This document shows positions 41,756 to 50,223 of a DNA stretch of 64,000 nucleotides, one piece after another. Source of the DNA: JAHFUA01 sp963808725. Its GTDB lineage: Bacteria > Acidobacteriota > Terriglobia > Terriglobales > Acidobacteriaceae. A program made the position numbers and the translations under genes. The stretch lies in the NCBI GenBank assembly GCA_963808725.1, contig CAWEGO010000002.1:62001-126000 (forward strand). Direction: 5' to 3'. Position 1 is the first letter of the stretch, and each line of letters begins with the position of its first letter. The notes under the pieces were generated by a model that ran no database searches, was not told the DNA's origin, and was given only the letters and a program-made list of their open reading frames with translations.

Positions 41756-42663
41756 GTGCGACCGATGCTGGCGACGCTCGTCAGCAAGCCCTTCGATCGG
41801 CCCGGCTGGGTGTCCGAAGAGAAATATGACGGGTTGCGTGCGGGTAGGGCAGCAATCGCCGCGGCGATGCCTGCAAATGACTGCGTCCGGTCCTTGTCAT
41901 TGCGGGAAAGAAGGGTGACTTTCGGCCCTTCCTTATAAGCAAGGATGCGGTCACGCTGTTGCTTGACGGCGAAGTAGTTGCGTTTGATCGCCACAAGGTC
42001 TCGCGGTTTCAGTTGCTGCAACAAGGCGGGTCTGTGCACTACGCGGTTTTTGACTGTCTCTACAAAGACGGCACCGACCTGCGCTCGAAGCCGTTATCGG
42101 AGCGGAGGACGGTTCTCGAAGCTGTGATCGGCGGCGACAGTAAACTGTTTATCTCCCGCCGACTCGCCGCCAATGGGCTGGAGGCGTATCGCACCGCAAA
42201 GCGCAGGGGCTTCGAGGGCATCGTCGCGAAGGACAATTCAGCGCCCTATGTCGAGGGCCGTTCGACGAAGTGGCTTAAGGTCAAGGTTCATCAGGAAGAA
42301 GAGCTTGTGGTCGCGGGTTTCACCGCCCCCGAGGGTACACGGCAGTATCTTGGCGCTCTGATTCTGGGCGCTTACGATACACAGGACCGACTTCGGTATG
42401 TCGGAAAAGTGGGCACCGGCTTCACACGCAGCACCCTCGCGTCACTGTCGCGGGATCTGAAGCCGCTGATCCAGAAAGATTCTGCGCTCGTGGACCTTCC
42501 CCGAGAGCGTGCGCTCACGTTCGTAAAGCCCAAGCTGGTTGCGCAGATCGCATTCCAAGAATGGACTGCTGATGGCAAGCTCCGCCAACCCGTGTACCTC
42601 GGCTTGCGCGACGATAAGGAGCCGCAGGAATGTCTCCTGCCCAAGGAATTTCTGCATTCGTGA
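41756..42663 (+). pseudogene. ATP-dependent DNA ligase with an inverted internal segment
   Basis: LigD/LigC-type ligase domain. The start reads RPMLATLVSKPFDRPGW and VSEEKYDG with the AMP-accepting Lys. The next 120 bases are nonsense in this direction but, read on the other strand, encode DRILAYKEGPKVTLLSRNDK and SFAGIAAAIAALPAR, precisely the missing adenylation-domain segment. From about 41944 the plus strand resumes with VTLLLDGEVVAFDRHKVSRF, then GFEGIVAKDNSAPYVEGRST, WLKVKVHQEEELVVAGFTAP and an OB-fold domain. So a segment of about 119 bases (41834-41952) is flipped inside the gene; the frame is off by one after re-flipping, so a small indel accompanied the event. Family members repair double-strand breaks. 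Confidence 0.85.
41834..41952 (-). other. Inverted segment inside the DNA ligase gene
   Basis: On the minus strand this segment encodes the ligase residues between KYDG and LLLDGE. AAGGATGCGGTC at the right edge can be read as part of either orientation (DRIL on minus, KDAV on plus), so the exact breakpoint is ambiguous by about 12 bases. No long inverted repeats flank it. Confidence 0.8.
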
Positions 42664-42675
42664 GGTTCAGCAACC

Positions 42676-43355
42676 CTAGAACTTCAGCCCCAGCGCCTTC
42701 GTCGCGAATTCGACGAGCGGCAGCATCGCCCGGCACGCGGCGGCAAAATCTCGCATGAAACGCCGCGCCGCAGACCTGCCTGTCCGTGAAAGCAATCGAG
42801 GCGACGAAATCCTTCCGGCTTGATATCCTCGATGAACGGATGTTTGGTGTCGTATCCGCGGGGCGGCCGAGTCAGGCTGTCTCCCTCCAGTTCCAGCTTC
42901 CGGCGGACCTTCGCCCACCCTTCTGGCTGATCCATGATCGCCGTATGGATTCTGGTCAGGGCGTGGTTGTCCGGATGCCAGACGCCCGCTGCCGCAAAGC
43001 AGTTCTCGGGTTCGAGATGCAAGGTGAAGACCGGCGCATGCGCGTCCTTGCCGCTGCCGTGCGAAAAGCGGATTCCGACGTGCTTCTTGAACGGGCGCTT
43101 GTCTGGGGAGAAGCGGGTGTCCCGGTAAATGCGGAACAGCGAGCCGCGGTCGGTCGCGGATCGGCCAACGAAGAAGGGACTGAGCTTGGCGAGATGGTGC
43201 GCGAAGCTGCCGATGAACAGCAGCGCGGGCTCGACAATCACCTCCCGGTACCGCGCCTTGTTCTTGGCGAACCATTCGCGGTCGTTGTGCCGCCGAAGCT
43301 GGCGGAGGAACTGGAACAACTCGGGGCGGAAAAACGCGCCGTCAGACATGGGCAA
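42676..43355 (-). pseudogene. DUF2461 protein with two frameshifts near the 3' end
   Basis: DUF2461-family protein of unknown function: FFRPELFQFLRQLRRHNDRE, WFAKNKARYREVIVEP, SLFRIYRDTRFSPDKRPFKK, HLEPENCFAAAGVWHPDN and the Gly-rich end of the core. After HPFIEDIK the expected reading DFVASIAFTDRQVC lies in a second frame and RRFMRDFAAACRAMLPLVEF in a third, so single-base changes occur near 42829 and 42770. Without them the protein would be about 225 residues as in the family. Start at 43355 or the ATG two codons on. Confidence 0.8.
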
Positions 43356-43366
43356 TCTTCACAACC

Positions 43367-44008
43367 CTATGGGCGTCCTTCAATGATGGGCGGCTCAGAG
43401 CAGTAGATGCAATCCAACGGACATCCTCGGCGGGTCTGGACTGGAATCCGCATTTCCGTACTGCCGGGGAAGTCCAGCCAGAGTCCCGGTTCAGGCAAAG
43501 CAAAACCATCTAGAGAGGGTGCGAATGCCGTGGGTGAGTGTGAACCATTCGGGAAATACGCGGCAGGCGGCGGTGATGATTGACGATCATGTTCTAGCCA
43601 TGACAGCAGCGCCGGGAAGGCGGCTTCTCCCTCACCGCGAATTCCGACGTCGCCACCCAAGTACACCATGGCACTTTCCGGAAATATGCTGTAACCCGCC
43701 CCGCCGAGAACGATTGGAGCAGACGACGCAGCGCGGCAGACTGCAGCGACCTGCCGAAGACTCGCCAGCAGAAAGCGTGGCGACTGCATGTTCTGGTCAT
43801 CGATGTTTCTGACCGATATGCCGATCACATGCGGCGAAAGCTGCTCTATCGCATGCCGAACATCGATCTCACAAATGGCATCCGAGCCAAGCGCCAGTAA
43901 CCGCACCTGATGGCCAGCCCGTTCACTCGCCGCCACGCAGGCGAGCCCCAACGGTAAAGGCACCATGCTGCCAGCGTCGTTTGCTTCCGAGATGAGCAGA
44001 ATCCGCAC
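43367..44008 (-). pseudogene. B12-binding radical SAM protein, truncated after the cluster motif
   Basis: N-terminal cobalamin-binding domain (MRILLISEANDAGSMVPLPL, then IGISVRNIDDQNMQSPRFLL and APIVLGGAGYSIFPESAMVY) followed by the start of a radical SAM domain with the cluster motif RRGCPLDCIYCSEP (CxxxCxxC). Family members (BchE-like, P-methyltransferase-like) are 450-600 residues; this stops at about residue 213 shortly after the cluster, where the DUF2461 gene begins. The product would lack the SAM barrel, so it is probably inactive. Original substrate unknown. Confidence 0.85.
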
Positions 44009-44047
44009 AATGCCACCTGATCGCCTCTCCAGCTTTCATCCAACACC

Positions 44048-44863
44048 TCATTGGCGCTGAAGTTCCGTCCACGTCCTGCGTTGCAGGAAGCTCCCCTCCA
44101 CGTTCTGCTCCATCGTCAGGAACAGCGGCCATGGCATGGTAAAGGACAGGACATTCTTGCCGAGCGAGGCGCGGACATTCAGCCGTGCCGACAGGTCGGT
44201 CAGCCCTATGAGCGCACGGGGATGGTCTCGTTCAAGTTCCCGGTAGGCGAATATCCCCATAATCTGGCATCCAGCCCCCCACGGCACCGCAACGTTGTCG
44301 AGACCGGGCTGTGTGTAATTGGCTAAGACCACGAGGGCGGATATTTGGTCGGGGGTTGCAAAGAACGTGACGCTCTTAATGTCCTCCCGCTCGGGATCAG
44401 CGAGTCCTAGGGGCTTCACGACGACGTACCTCGCCGGGATGTCACGCATTGGCATGGTGGCGAGAAAGCTGCGGGTCGTGTCCGCATCTTTCAGGTACCG
44501 CTCACCATGGAGGAAATCATCTCCGAGCCTGCGGTCGCCCCACCCGAACATCTGCTCTCCGATGCGCCTGCCGTCTTCGCACGATTCGTTACCCTCCGCG
44601 AGGAAGCGGCAGAAACCCTCGATCCCACCGGGGAAGCTTTCGTAGCAGTTGCCGAAGCCGAGCCCTACACCGCCGCCCCAGCAGCCGTACGTGTGACGGT
44701 CAAAAGCCCCAACACGCCCCTTGGCGGCAGCGGCAAACATCGACACCACGCAGCCCCAACGACCAGCCTTGAAACGTGTTGCTCCTTCGGGAGCCGAATC
44801 GACCCACACGACAGCGACGGGCTTAGTCTCCAGCCTTATGGCGGACGCCATTTTGCTGTCCAT
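44048..44863 (-). CDS. DUF169-family protein
   Basis: A 271-residue protein matching DUF169: METKPVAV-like opening (IRLETKPVAVVWVDSAPEGA), RWGCVVSMFAAAAKGRVGAF, then YGCWGGGVGLGFGNCYESFP and DQISALVVLANYTQPGLDNV with AGCQIMGIFA. Conserved Cys residues (GCV, YGCW, GAGCQ) may bind a metal or cluster. Start at ATG 44863 (MDSKMAS) fits the family better than the longer reading. Function unknown; apparently intact. Confidence 0.85.
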   Translation of the reverse strand: MDSKMASAIRLETKPVAVVWVDSAPEGATRFKAGRWGCVVSMFAAAAKGRVGAFDRHTYGCWGGGVGLGFGNCYESFPGGIEGFCRFLAEGNESCEDGRRIGEQMFGWGDRRLGDDFLHGERYLKDADTTRSFLATMPMRDIPARYVVVKPLGLADPEREDIKSVTFFATPDQISALVVLANYTQPGLDNVAVPWGAGCQIMGIFAYRELERDHPRALIGLTDLSARLNVRASLGKNVLSFTMPWPLFLTMEQNVEGSFLQRRTWTELQRQ

Positions 44864-45071
44864 GGCATTCAACCTACTCGCCTGCGGCCAACGCAACCAT
44901 GATTGCGGTCACGCCACAGTGTGAGCATGTCCAATCTGCCCGACCCACTTCGGGTGGCAGCGATCACGCTGCTGACGTGAGTCCGCGTCAACGGTTGCTC
45001 CGAACCCTTTTAGCTACATAATTGCGAGGAGAGCCTTGGTATCGTCACCCGCATCAATGCGGGCAATCGCA

Positions 45072-45332
45072 TCACGAAAGGCGTCCCAGTATCTCCTCCG
45101 GCTGATTTTCCACAGCCCAGCCCGTCAGCTCCTCGATGCAGTCCGCCTTCCACAATTCGATGGCCCTCAACAGAAGGTCAGCAAACCTGACCGCTGCTGG
45201 TCCCCGGTCGCCACGGGCGATCACTTGCTTCATTTTCGCTGCGAAGTTCTCAAGCTCCTTGGTGAAGTTCCAGAAGCTCGGGTCGCTGTTCTCGTACCAT
45301 GTGCGAGCCTCCAATAGAGTTCTGAGTCGCAT
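45072..45332 (-). CDS. Hypothetical helical protein (86 aa)
   Basis: An all-helical soluble protein (MRLRTLLEARTWYENSDPSF, WNFTKELENFAAKMKQVIAR, FADLLLRAIELWKADCIEEL) without a family I recognise. The start is supported by AGGAG seven bases before the ATG. Possibly a small adaptor or orphan immunity-type protein; nothing in the surroundings says which. The IS3-family element inserted about 80 bases upstream. Confidence 0.6.
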   Translation of the reverse strand: MRLRTLLEARTWYENSDPSFWNFTKELENFAAKMKQVIARGDRGPAAVRFADLLLRAIELWKADCIEELTGWAVENQPEEILGRLS

Positions 45333-45503
45333 AGTCGTCTCCTAAAGCGGATCATCCAGATTACATGGGCGACTGCGATAAGGCGGGATCGAGAGTGCCC
45401 AGGCGGGACATCCGGGTGACCTGCCCCCCAGAAATTAGTCCAGCGGAAATGTGACTTCTCCCATTTAGGATTGGCCCAACCATGGCCAGCCGCAGGAGGA
45501 GTC

Positions 45504-45770
45504 GTGCGCAAGAGTCGATTCAGCGAAGAACAGATCATCGCCATCCTGAAGGAGTCGGAGGCTGGGGTGGAGACCGGAGAGCTGTGCCGGCGGCATGGAA
45601 TCACACGGGCGTCTTTCTACCGGTGGAAGTCGAAGTACGGCGGTATGGATGGAAGCGAGGCCAAGCGGCTACGGTCGCTGGAGGAGGAGAACCGGCAACT
45701 GAAGCACATCGTGGCCGAGCAGGCGGTGGACATCCGGGCGTTGAAGGCGGTGCTGGCAAAAAAATGGTGA
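45504..45770 (+). CDS. IS3-family transposase OrfA
   Basis: Helix-turn-helix subunit of the IS3-type transposase: RKSRFSEEQIIAILKESEAG, VETGELCRRHGITRASFYRW, then a leucine-zipper-like helix (LEEENRQLKHIVAEQAVDIR). GTG at 45504 is the likely start; the reading upstream to 45471 is inside the terminal region. It ends in AAAAAAATGG, which gives overlap with orfB and a possible slippage site. Confidence 0.9.
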   Translation: MRKSRFSEEQIIAILKESEAGVETGELCRRHGITRASFYRWKSKYGGMDGSEAKRLRSLEEENRQLKHIVAEQAVDIRALKAVLAKKW

Positions 45771-46713
45771 GCCCGCGGCTGCGGAGGCAGGCGGTCGTAG
45801 TGATGCGCTCGGAAGTGGCGGTCTCAGAGCGACGCGCCTGCGGCTGATGGAACTGCATCGAGGGACGTACCGTTACCGGGCACGGCGCTCGGAGGACGGG
45901 CGACTGCGGGCGCGGCTACGCGAGTTGGCGGAAGCGCGGTGCCGGTTCGGCTACCGACGGTTGCAGGTCCTGCTGGTGCGTGAAGGCTGGCAGGTAAATC
46001 ACAAACGCGTGTACCGGCTGTACGTGGAGGAGAAGCTATCGCTGCGGCGCAAACGAGGTCGCAAGCGCAGCGGTGTACGGCAGCCGCTGCCAGAGCCAGT
46101 AACCGCCAACCAGGTGTGGTCGGTGGACTTCATGACCGACGCGCTCAGCTCGGGACGGAGGTTTCGAACGTTGAACATCGTGGATGACTACACGCGTGAG
46201 TGCCTGGCGATCGAGGTGGACACCTCGCTGGGCGGAATGCGGGTGGTGCGCGTGCTCGAAGAGCTGAAGCAATGGCGCGGACTGCCGCGGCAGATCCGCT
46301 CTGACAATGGGCCCGAGTTCGTAAGTCGTGCTGTCGATCAATGGGCTTACGAGCAAGGTCTGCGGTGGCACACGATCCAACCGGGACGACCGATGGAGAA
46401 TGGCTACGTGGAAAGCTTCAACGGGCGCTTCCGCGATGAGTGCTTGAACCAGAACTGGTTCATCGACCTGGCCGACGCGCGGGAGAAGATCGCGCAGTGG
46501 AAGCAGGACTATAACGAAGAGCGTCCGCACAGCAGCTTGCAGTACCGTACACCCGTGGAGTTCGCAGCGCAGTCAGCAGCGAGCTTCTACAGAGATGGAG
46601 TGGGGCAAGAGGCCTCAAACGCCGGCCCCTTGCCCCACACCCCCATCCCCGCTGCGCAGGAAGGCGCGTGGGGCGAACAAAAACCGGAGAAAGTCTCATT
46701 ATCCGTGGACTAA
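45764..46713 (+). pseudogene. IS3-family transposase OrfB, frameshifted near its start
   Basis: DDE integrase subunit. The first part starts at ATG 45764 (MVSPRLRRQAVVVMRSEVAV, SERRACG then stop at 45847); the rest is in another frame from LMELHRGTYRYRARR onward. One missing base near 45838 explains it (RACR-LMELH expected). The catalytic core is otherwise complete: Asp in NQVWSVDFMTDAL, Asp in RQIRSDNGPEFVS and Glu in RPMENGYVESFNGRFRDE. Confidence 0.88.
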
Positions 46714-46734
46714 AGATGGGGGGCAGGTCACGGG

Positions 46735-46859
46735 CACGTGGTGAACGTCTGGTTGACCGTCCACCCCTCGATCCCGGTCTCGCTGAGCCGGAGCTTCAGC
46801 CCCGGCCGGACTTCGGGGGCAGCGGGAATCCACGGTTCCGCCGTAAGAATGCTCACCAT
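46735..46859 (-). pseudogene. Small hypothetical gene interrupted by the IS3-family element
   Basis: The minus strand from ATG 46859 reads MVSILTAEPWIPAAPEVRPG then LKLRLSETGIEGWTVNQTFT-TCP, a compact beta-rich sequence, and runs into the left-facing end of the IS. With the IS and one CGGG removed the frame continues as DVPPGHSRS. I do not recognise the family. Confidence 0.45.
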
Positions 46860-46924
46860 CGCATGTATATCAGCTTTTCTGCTACCCTGTAGCCAACGCA
46901 TCGACCGAACCAAAGGCATTTCAC

Positions 46925-47704
46925 TTGCGGACGATTTTAATTCTGGCGCTTGCAACTGTGCTTCCCCTTAGCGCTTCTGCGCAGCAATCGACCACCGCTG
47001 AGAAGCAGCAAAATGAGAACCCATCCGTGCCCCAGCAGCAACCACCGCAGGGCGACCGGAGCAAAGAAGATCAGGATGTGAGAAGACAAGAACAAACGGG
47101 GACGTCGAAGGATCGCCTGTTCTATACGCTGCCCAATTTCCTCACGCTGGAGACGAAGAACGTGCCGCGCCTGACAACCAAAGATAAATTCAAGGTGGTA
47201 ACGCGTGGGACATTCGACTACGTTGAAATTCCTTGGTACGGCTTTTTATCGGGTATTAGCCAAGCCGAGAACAGCGAACCCGGTTACGGGCAAGGAGCCG
47301 CAGGTTATGGCAAGCGATTCGGTGCGACTTTTGCGGACGGCACGATCGAAAATTATATGACGGGGGCTGTCCTCCCATCATTGCTGCGACAAGATCCCCG
47401 GTTCTATCAATCAGGCCAAGGAAGCTTTTTGCACCGCACCGGTTATGCCATAAGCCGAATCTTCATCACACGTGCCGACTCTGGGCGCAATCAATTCAAC
47501 TTCTCTGAGATTGTTGGTAGCGCATTAGCGGCTGGTATTTCTACCTACAGCTATCACCCACGGGAAGACCGGACTCTACCCAACACGCTGAGCGTTTGGG
47601 GAACACAGGTTGGGTATGACACGATCGCCATCGTGGTGAAAGAATTTTGGCCTGACATTCGTCGCAAGCTGCGAAAACATCGTCAGGCCGGGACGTCGCC
47701 CTAG
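46925..47704 (+). CDS. Secreted hypothetical protein, outer-membrane-associated type
   Basis: A 259-residue exported protein: signal peptide (TILILALATVLPLSASAQQ), a Gln/Glu/Lys-rich linker (about 20-60), then a conserved-looking domain with TLPNFLTLETKNVPRLTTKD, ISQAENSEPGYGQGAAGYGK, DGTIENYMTGAVLPSLLRQD and WGTQVGYDTIAIVVKEFWPD. I recall many similar acidobacterial proteins without function; the amphipathic pattern may suit envelope association. TTG start with AAAGG upstream is the only sensible start. Confidence 0.75.
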   Translation: MRTILILALATVLPLSASAQQSTTAEKQQNENPSVPQQQPPQGDRSKEDQDVRRQEQTGTSKDRLFYTLPNFLTLETKNVPRLTTKDKFKVVTRGTFDYVEIPWYGFLSGISQAENSEPGYGQGAAGYGKRFGATFADGTIENYMTGAVLPSLLRQDPRFYQSGQGSFLHRTGYAISRIFITRADSGRNQFNFSEIVGSALAAGISTYSYHPREDRTLPNTLSVWGTQVGYDTIAIVVKEFWPDIRRKLRKHRQAGTSP

Positions 47705-47769
47705 CCCTCCGATACTTCGGCGCTTCCACCCCAAAGCCGGGTACGCAGCACAGTAGTGGTCAGGCAAGG

Positions 47770-48354
47770 CTAGTGAGCCTGCTCTCCCTCACCACAGTCG
47801 ACGACGACGCTGATGAGTCCGTTCGAGTCGTTGATGCTGGCTTCAGGCACGGGGGTGAAATTCCGATATCCACGCGCTGCGTATGCGTTACGCATCTGTT
47901 CAAGACCTTCGCGGATTCTTGCGCGGCTGAAGACGTCCCCAGACTTCAGCTTGAACATCGAGCGAAGCTCCGCAGTGGAAAAGACATGGTTGTTCCTGAA
48001 GGTGATGTCCCCGGTGCGATATTGGTGGCCCGCGTGAATATTGAAGGTCACAACGAACTGATGCGTTGCATGCTTGTCTGGAAGCTGTTCTGCTGATGGC
48101 GCAACCAGAGCGTCCAAATAACCCTTTTCCTCAAGACAGAAGCCTTGTACGCGTTGTGCGAGACTTGCCAACCAATCCGGGCCTTCGTATTCCCTCGACC
48201 GTAGGTCGGCAGCACATCTTCTCAGGTCTACCCCTTCAACCTGCGTGTCGCCGCTAAACCGGACATCGATGATACGAATGCTGGCCGCCGTCTGACCGGC
48301 GACGGACGATATAGCCAACACGAACATCGCCCCAAACAGGACAGCCAATCTCAT
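47770..48354 (-). CDS. Secreted POTRA-domain protein
   Basis: A 194-residue exported protein (signal RLAVLFGAMFVLAISSVAGQ) with two POTRA-like repeats: IRIIDVRFSGDTQVEGVDLR..., and VTFNIHAGHQYRTGDITFRN followed by FKLKSGDVFSRARIREGLEQ and MRNAYAARGYRNFTPVPEAS. POTRA domains are found in BamA/TpsB outer-membrane proteins; here there is no barrel, so it is a free POTRA protein that may help assembly. ATG at 48354 is preferred because the signal peptide starts there. Confidence 0.8.
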   Translation of the reverse strand: MRLAVLFGAMFVLAISSVAGQTAASIRIIDVRFSGDTQVEGVDLRRCAADLRSREYEGPDWLASLAQRVQGFCLEEKGYLDALVAPSAEQLPDKHATHQFVVTFNIHAGHQYRTGDITFRNNHVFSTAELRSMFKLKSGDVFSRARIREGLEQMRNAYAARGYRNFTPVPEASINDSNGLISVVVDCGEGEQAH

Positions 48355-48436
48355 GCTCAAAATTGTAGCGCCGTTTGATGTGCGCCACTGGACGTTGATG
48401 GCGTGCGCTACCGTCCCGGCCATCTCCGCTGTTGCC

Positions 48437-48631
48437 GAGGTGATGCGGTTGGGTCAACGGTTCAAGCGGGTGCTGGGCGACAAGAGCGCGCCCCGCGACG
48501 ACCGCATCGAGGCGCTGAAGTTTATCGTCCACTTCGTCGGGGACATCCACCAGCCATTCCATGCCATCGGGGAGGCGAAGGGCGGCAACGGCGTCCACAT
48601 CACCGAGTTTGGCTCCGACCGATGCGGGATC
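48437..48631 (+). pseudogene. Internal fragment of an S1/P1 nuclease gene
   Basis: Frame gives EVMRLGQRFKRVLGDKSAPR, then ALKFIVHFVGDIHQPFHAIG and EAKGGNGVHITEFGS. HFVGDIHQP(L/F)H is the zinc-binding core of S1/P1 nucleases. The rest of the roughly 270-residue enzyme is missing on both sides; the small basic gene follows 70 bases later. Confidence 0.75.
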
Positions 48632-48701
48632 CCTGCAACCTGCACTCGGCTTTGCCTCTTTTGCGAGGCCGCTGCTACTATGCCGGATCGAAGGAGACTG
48701 C

Positions 48702-49016
48702 ATGGATACTAACCGGATTCTTGATGAACTCAAGGCGGAGCGCGACCGCCTCGACCAAGCGATTTCAGCACTTGAAGCCGTCAACTCGACTGGACGCCGG
48801 AGAGTAGGTCGTCCGCTGAGAGCGGCACGGAAACGCCGCCCGTTCTCTGCCGCCACGCGGGCAAGGATGGCAGCCGCCCAGCGTGCCCGATGGGCGAAGG
48901 CGAAGCCGGACCAAGCCGCCAAGCCAGTGCGGAGGATGAGCCGTGCCGCACGGAAGAAGATCGCGGCGGCACAGCGTGCCCGGTGGGCCAAAGTCAGGGC
49001 GCAGCAGCAAGGCTGA
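48702..49016 (+). CDS. Small basic protein, paralogue with doubled RARWAK motif
   Basis: A 104-residue basic protein: MDTNRILDELKAERDRLDQA, ISALEAVNSTGRRRVGRPLR, then two copies of a motif, FSAATRARMAAAQRARWAKA and MSRAARKKIAAAQRARWAKV. The first 45 residues match the protein at 7955-8194 closely (NIDRILAELRAERDRIDRA). The VGRP core suggests AT-hook-like nucleic acid binding; the repeated S-x-A-(A/T)R-(A/K)-x-x-AAQRARWAK looks like a short helical DNA-contact motif. ATG at 48702 lies after AAGGAGA. Function unknown. Confidence 0.72.
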   Translation: MDTNRILDELKAERDRLDQAISALEAVNSTGRRRVGRPLRAARKRRPFSAATRARMAAAQRARWAKAKPDQAAKPVRRMSRAARKKIAAAQRARWAKVRAQQQG

Positions 49017-49023
49017 TTCTCAG

Positions 49024-49680
49024 CTATGCTTGCATCTCCGCGCGGGCCTGCCGCACAAGGTTGACGAAGCGGGAGGCGAGTTCTCGAATCCACGCGCCCC
49101 CCTTGAAGCGGACCGCCTGGCGTGGAATCAGGTCCTCGCCAACCCCAAGGGCAACAGCTCCCGCGGCAATGAAATGTGAGGCGGTGCTTTGCGTAACGCC
49201 GCCAGCGGCGATGAGAGGCACATGGGGTAGGGGAGCTTTGAGGACGCGAATATACTTTTCACCCCCCACATGCGAACACGGAAAGACTTTGACGAAGTCA
49301 GCGCCCGCCTTATGGGCGAGCAAAACCTCTGTGGGTGTCAATGCTCCTGGCAGTACGACGACCTCATGTTCGACGCAATATCCGGTGATCCACGGGTCGG
49401 AACCCGGCCCAGTCAAAAACATGGCCCCGGCGTCCAGTTGGCGGCGCGCCTCGTCTAACCCGCCGACAACCTCCCCGCCGACGATAAGCGAGGGGAACCG
49501 ATGGGCAAGGTCGTGGATTACCCGGTCCGAATTTGGGATGGTGGACGCGATTTCTACGATCGGTATGCCCCCGGCCGCTACATTCTCAGCGGCAAAAATT
49601 GCTGACTCCGCCGATTCAACGCGAATGGACGGAATTAAGCCAACCTCTCGAATCTGCTTGCGAATTTCTTCTCTGGTCAA
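49024..49680 (-). CDS. eda: 2-keto-3-deoxy-6-phosphogluconate (KDPG) aldolase
   Basis: Class I aldolase of the Entner-Doudoroff pathway, splitting KDPG (or 4-hydroxy-2-oxoglutarate) to pyruvate and an aldehyde. The TIM-barrel motifs are present: GLIPSIRVESAESAIFAAEN, VAAGGIPIVEIASTIPNSDR with catalytic Glu, and the Schiff-base Lys in ADFVKVFPCSHVGGEKYI, ending HVPLIAAGGVTQSTASHFIA. The best start is TTG at 49680, seven bases after GGAGGGG; a longer frame to 50139 is out of family. About 218 residues, normal for the family. Confidence 0.93.
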   Translation of the reverse strand: MTREEIRKQIREVGLIPSIRVESAESAIFAAENVAAGGIPIVEIASTIPNSDRVIHDLAHRFPSLIVGGEVVGGLDEARRQLDAGAMFLTGPGSDPWITGYCVEHEVVVLPGALTPTEVLLAHKAGADFVKVFPCSHVGGEKYIRVLKAPLPHVPLIAAGGVTQSTASHFIAAGAVALGVGEDLIPRQAVRFKGGAWIRELASRFVNLVRQARAEMQA

Positions 49681-49684
49681 ATGC

Positions 49685-49948
49685 TTACCCCTCCGGTACT
49701 TGAAACTCTGGTGACGATGGCACATGGCCCCCGAGAATCGGATCCGACGGCGTGCGACACGGCAGGCGAGCGTGAGCGCGCCTGGCTTCAGGGATTTCGT
49801 ACTCGTACACATGAATTTGAGATGGACCTTGGGCGTCGGCGCTGTCCACCAACAGCATGCTGAATAGCGTTCTCGCCGCGAATGCAGGCTCGCCACCAAA
49901 CCTGAGCGCCTGCTGATTATCCGAGTTCTCCTGCGTCGACCGAACATG
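49685..49948 (-). pseudogene. C-terminal fragment of an unknown gene upstream of eda
   Basis: Minus-strand frame reads VRSTQENSDNQQALRFGGEP, then AFAARTLFSMLLVDSADAQG, PSQIHVYEYEIPEARRAHAR and LGGHVPSSPEFQVPEG before TAA. The composition is protein-like and its stop is just before the KDPG aldolase start, suggesting it was the upstream gene of that operon. No start codon; the upstream part was lost at about 49950 where the small membrane gene ends. I do not recognise the family. Confidence 0.5.
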
Positions 49949-49954
49949 GAAATT

Positions 49955-50221
49955 CTAGTGATAGTTTGAAAACACGATGCCATCAACCGCGAGGAGCGCG
50001 CCTGCCAGACAAAGAAAGATCCCGAAGGCACGGTACCAGCGAACGAACGAAGCTCTGCGTTCAGGAGCCAAGTTGGCGAGTCGTTGCGACCCCCAAATCT
50101 TGGCCGCCCGATGAGGTGAGGCCGCAACAAAAGTTCCAAGCGCCATAGCGATAGTACTCACTAACAAGGTTAATTGCCATTGAGTACCAGCACTTAAGGA
50201 TGTAACTAGTACCGCTTTCAT
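49955..50221 (-). CDS. Small membrane protein at the end of the efflux operon
   Basis: An 88-residue protein with two or three hydrophobic segments (WQLTLLVSTIAMALGTFVAA and FGIFLCLAGALLAVDGIVFS). It starts two bases after the outer-membrane factor gene, so it is the last gene of the efflux operon. Function unknown; it could be an accessory membrane subunit. Confidence 0.75.
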   Translation of the reverse strand: MKAVLVTSLSAGTQWQLTLLVSTIAMALGTFVAASPHRAAKIWGSQRLANLAPERRASFVRWYRAFGIFLCLAGALLAVDGIVFSNYH

Positions 50222-50223
50222 AG

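Larger units (their letters stand above)
45417..46730 (+). mobile_element. IS3-family (IS407-group-like) insertion sequence, 1314 bp
   Basis: Imperfect terminal inverted repeats begin TGACCTGCCCCCCA at both ends and continue with TAGTCCA, CGGA and GACTT-CTCC blocks. A 4-bp target duplication CGGG is found at 45413-45416 and 46731-46734, as IS407-group elements make. It carries orfA and orfB for the transposase, but orfB is frameshifted, so the copy is probably immobile by itself. Confidence 0.92.

Noticed and set aside
25276..42000. Assembly error as the sole explanation of the two inversions and many fused fragments
   Set aside because: Not excluded, but not accepted as the sole cause: many junctions have consistent single-base decay around them and both IS elements have correct target duplications. 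Raw reads are needed to settle it.
49689..50139. N-terminal extension of the KDPG aldolase frame
   Set aside because: The residues upstream of TREEIRKQI are Arg/Ser-rich and resemble no family; the TTG at 49680 has a good ribosome site and matches the family start.
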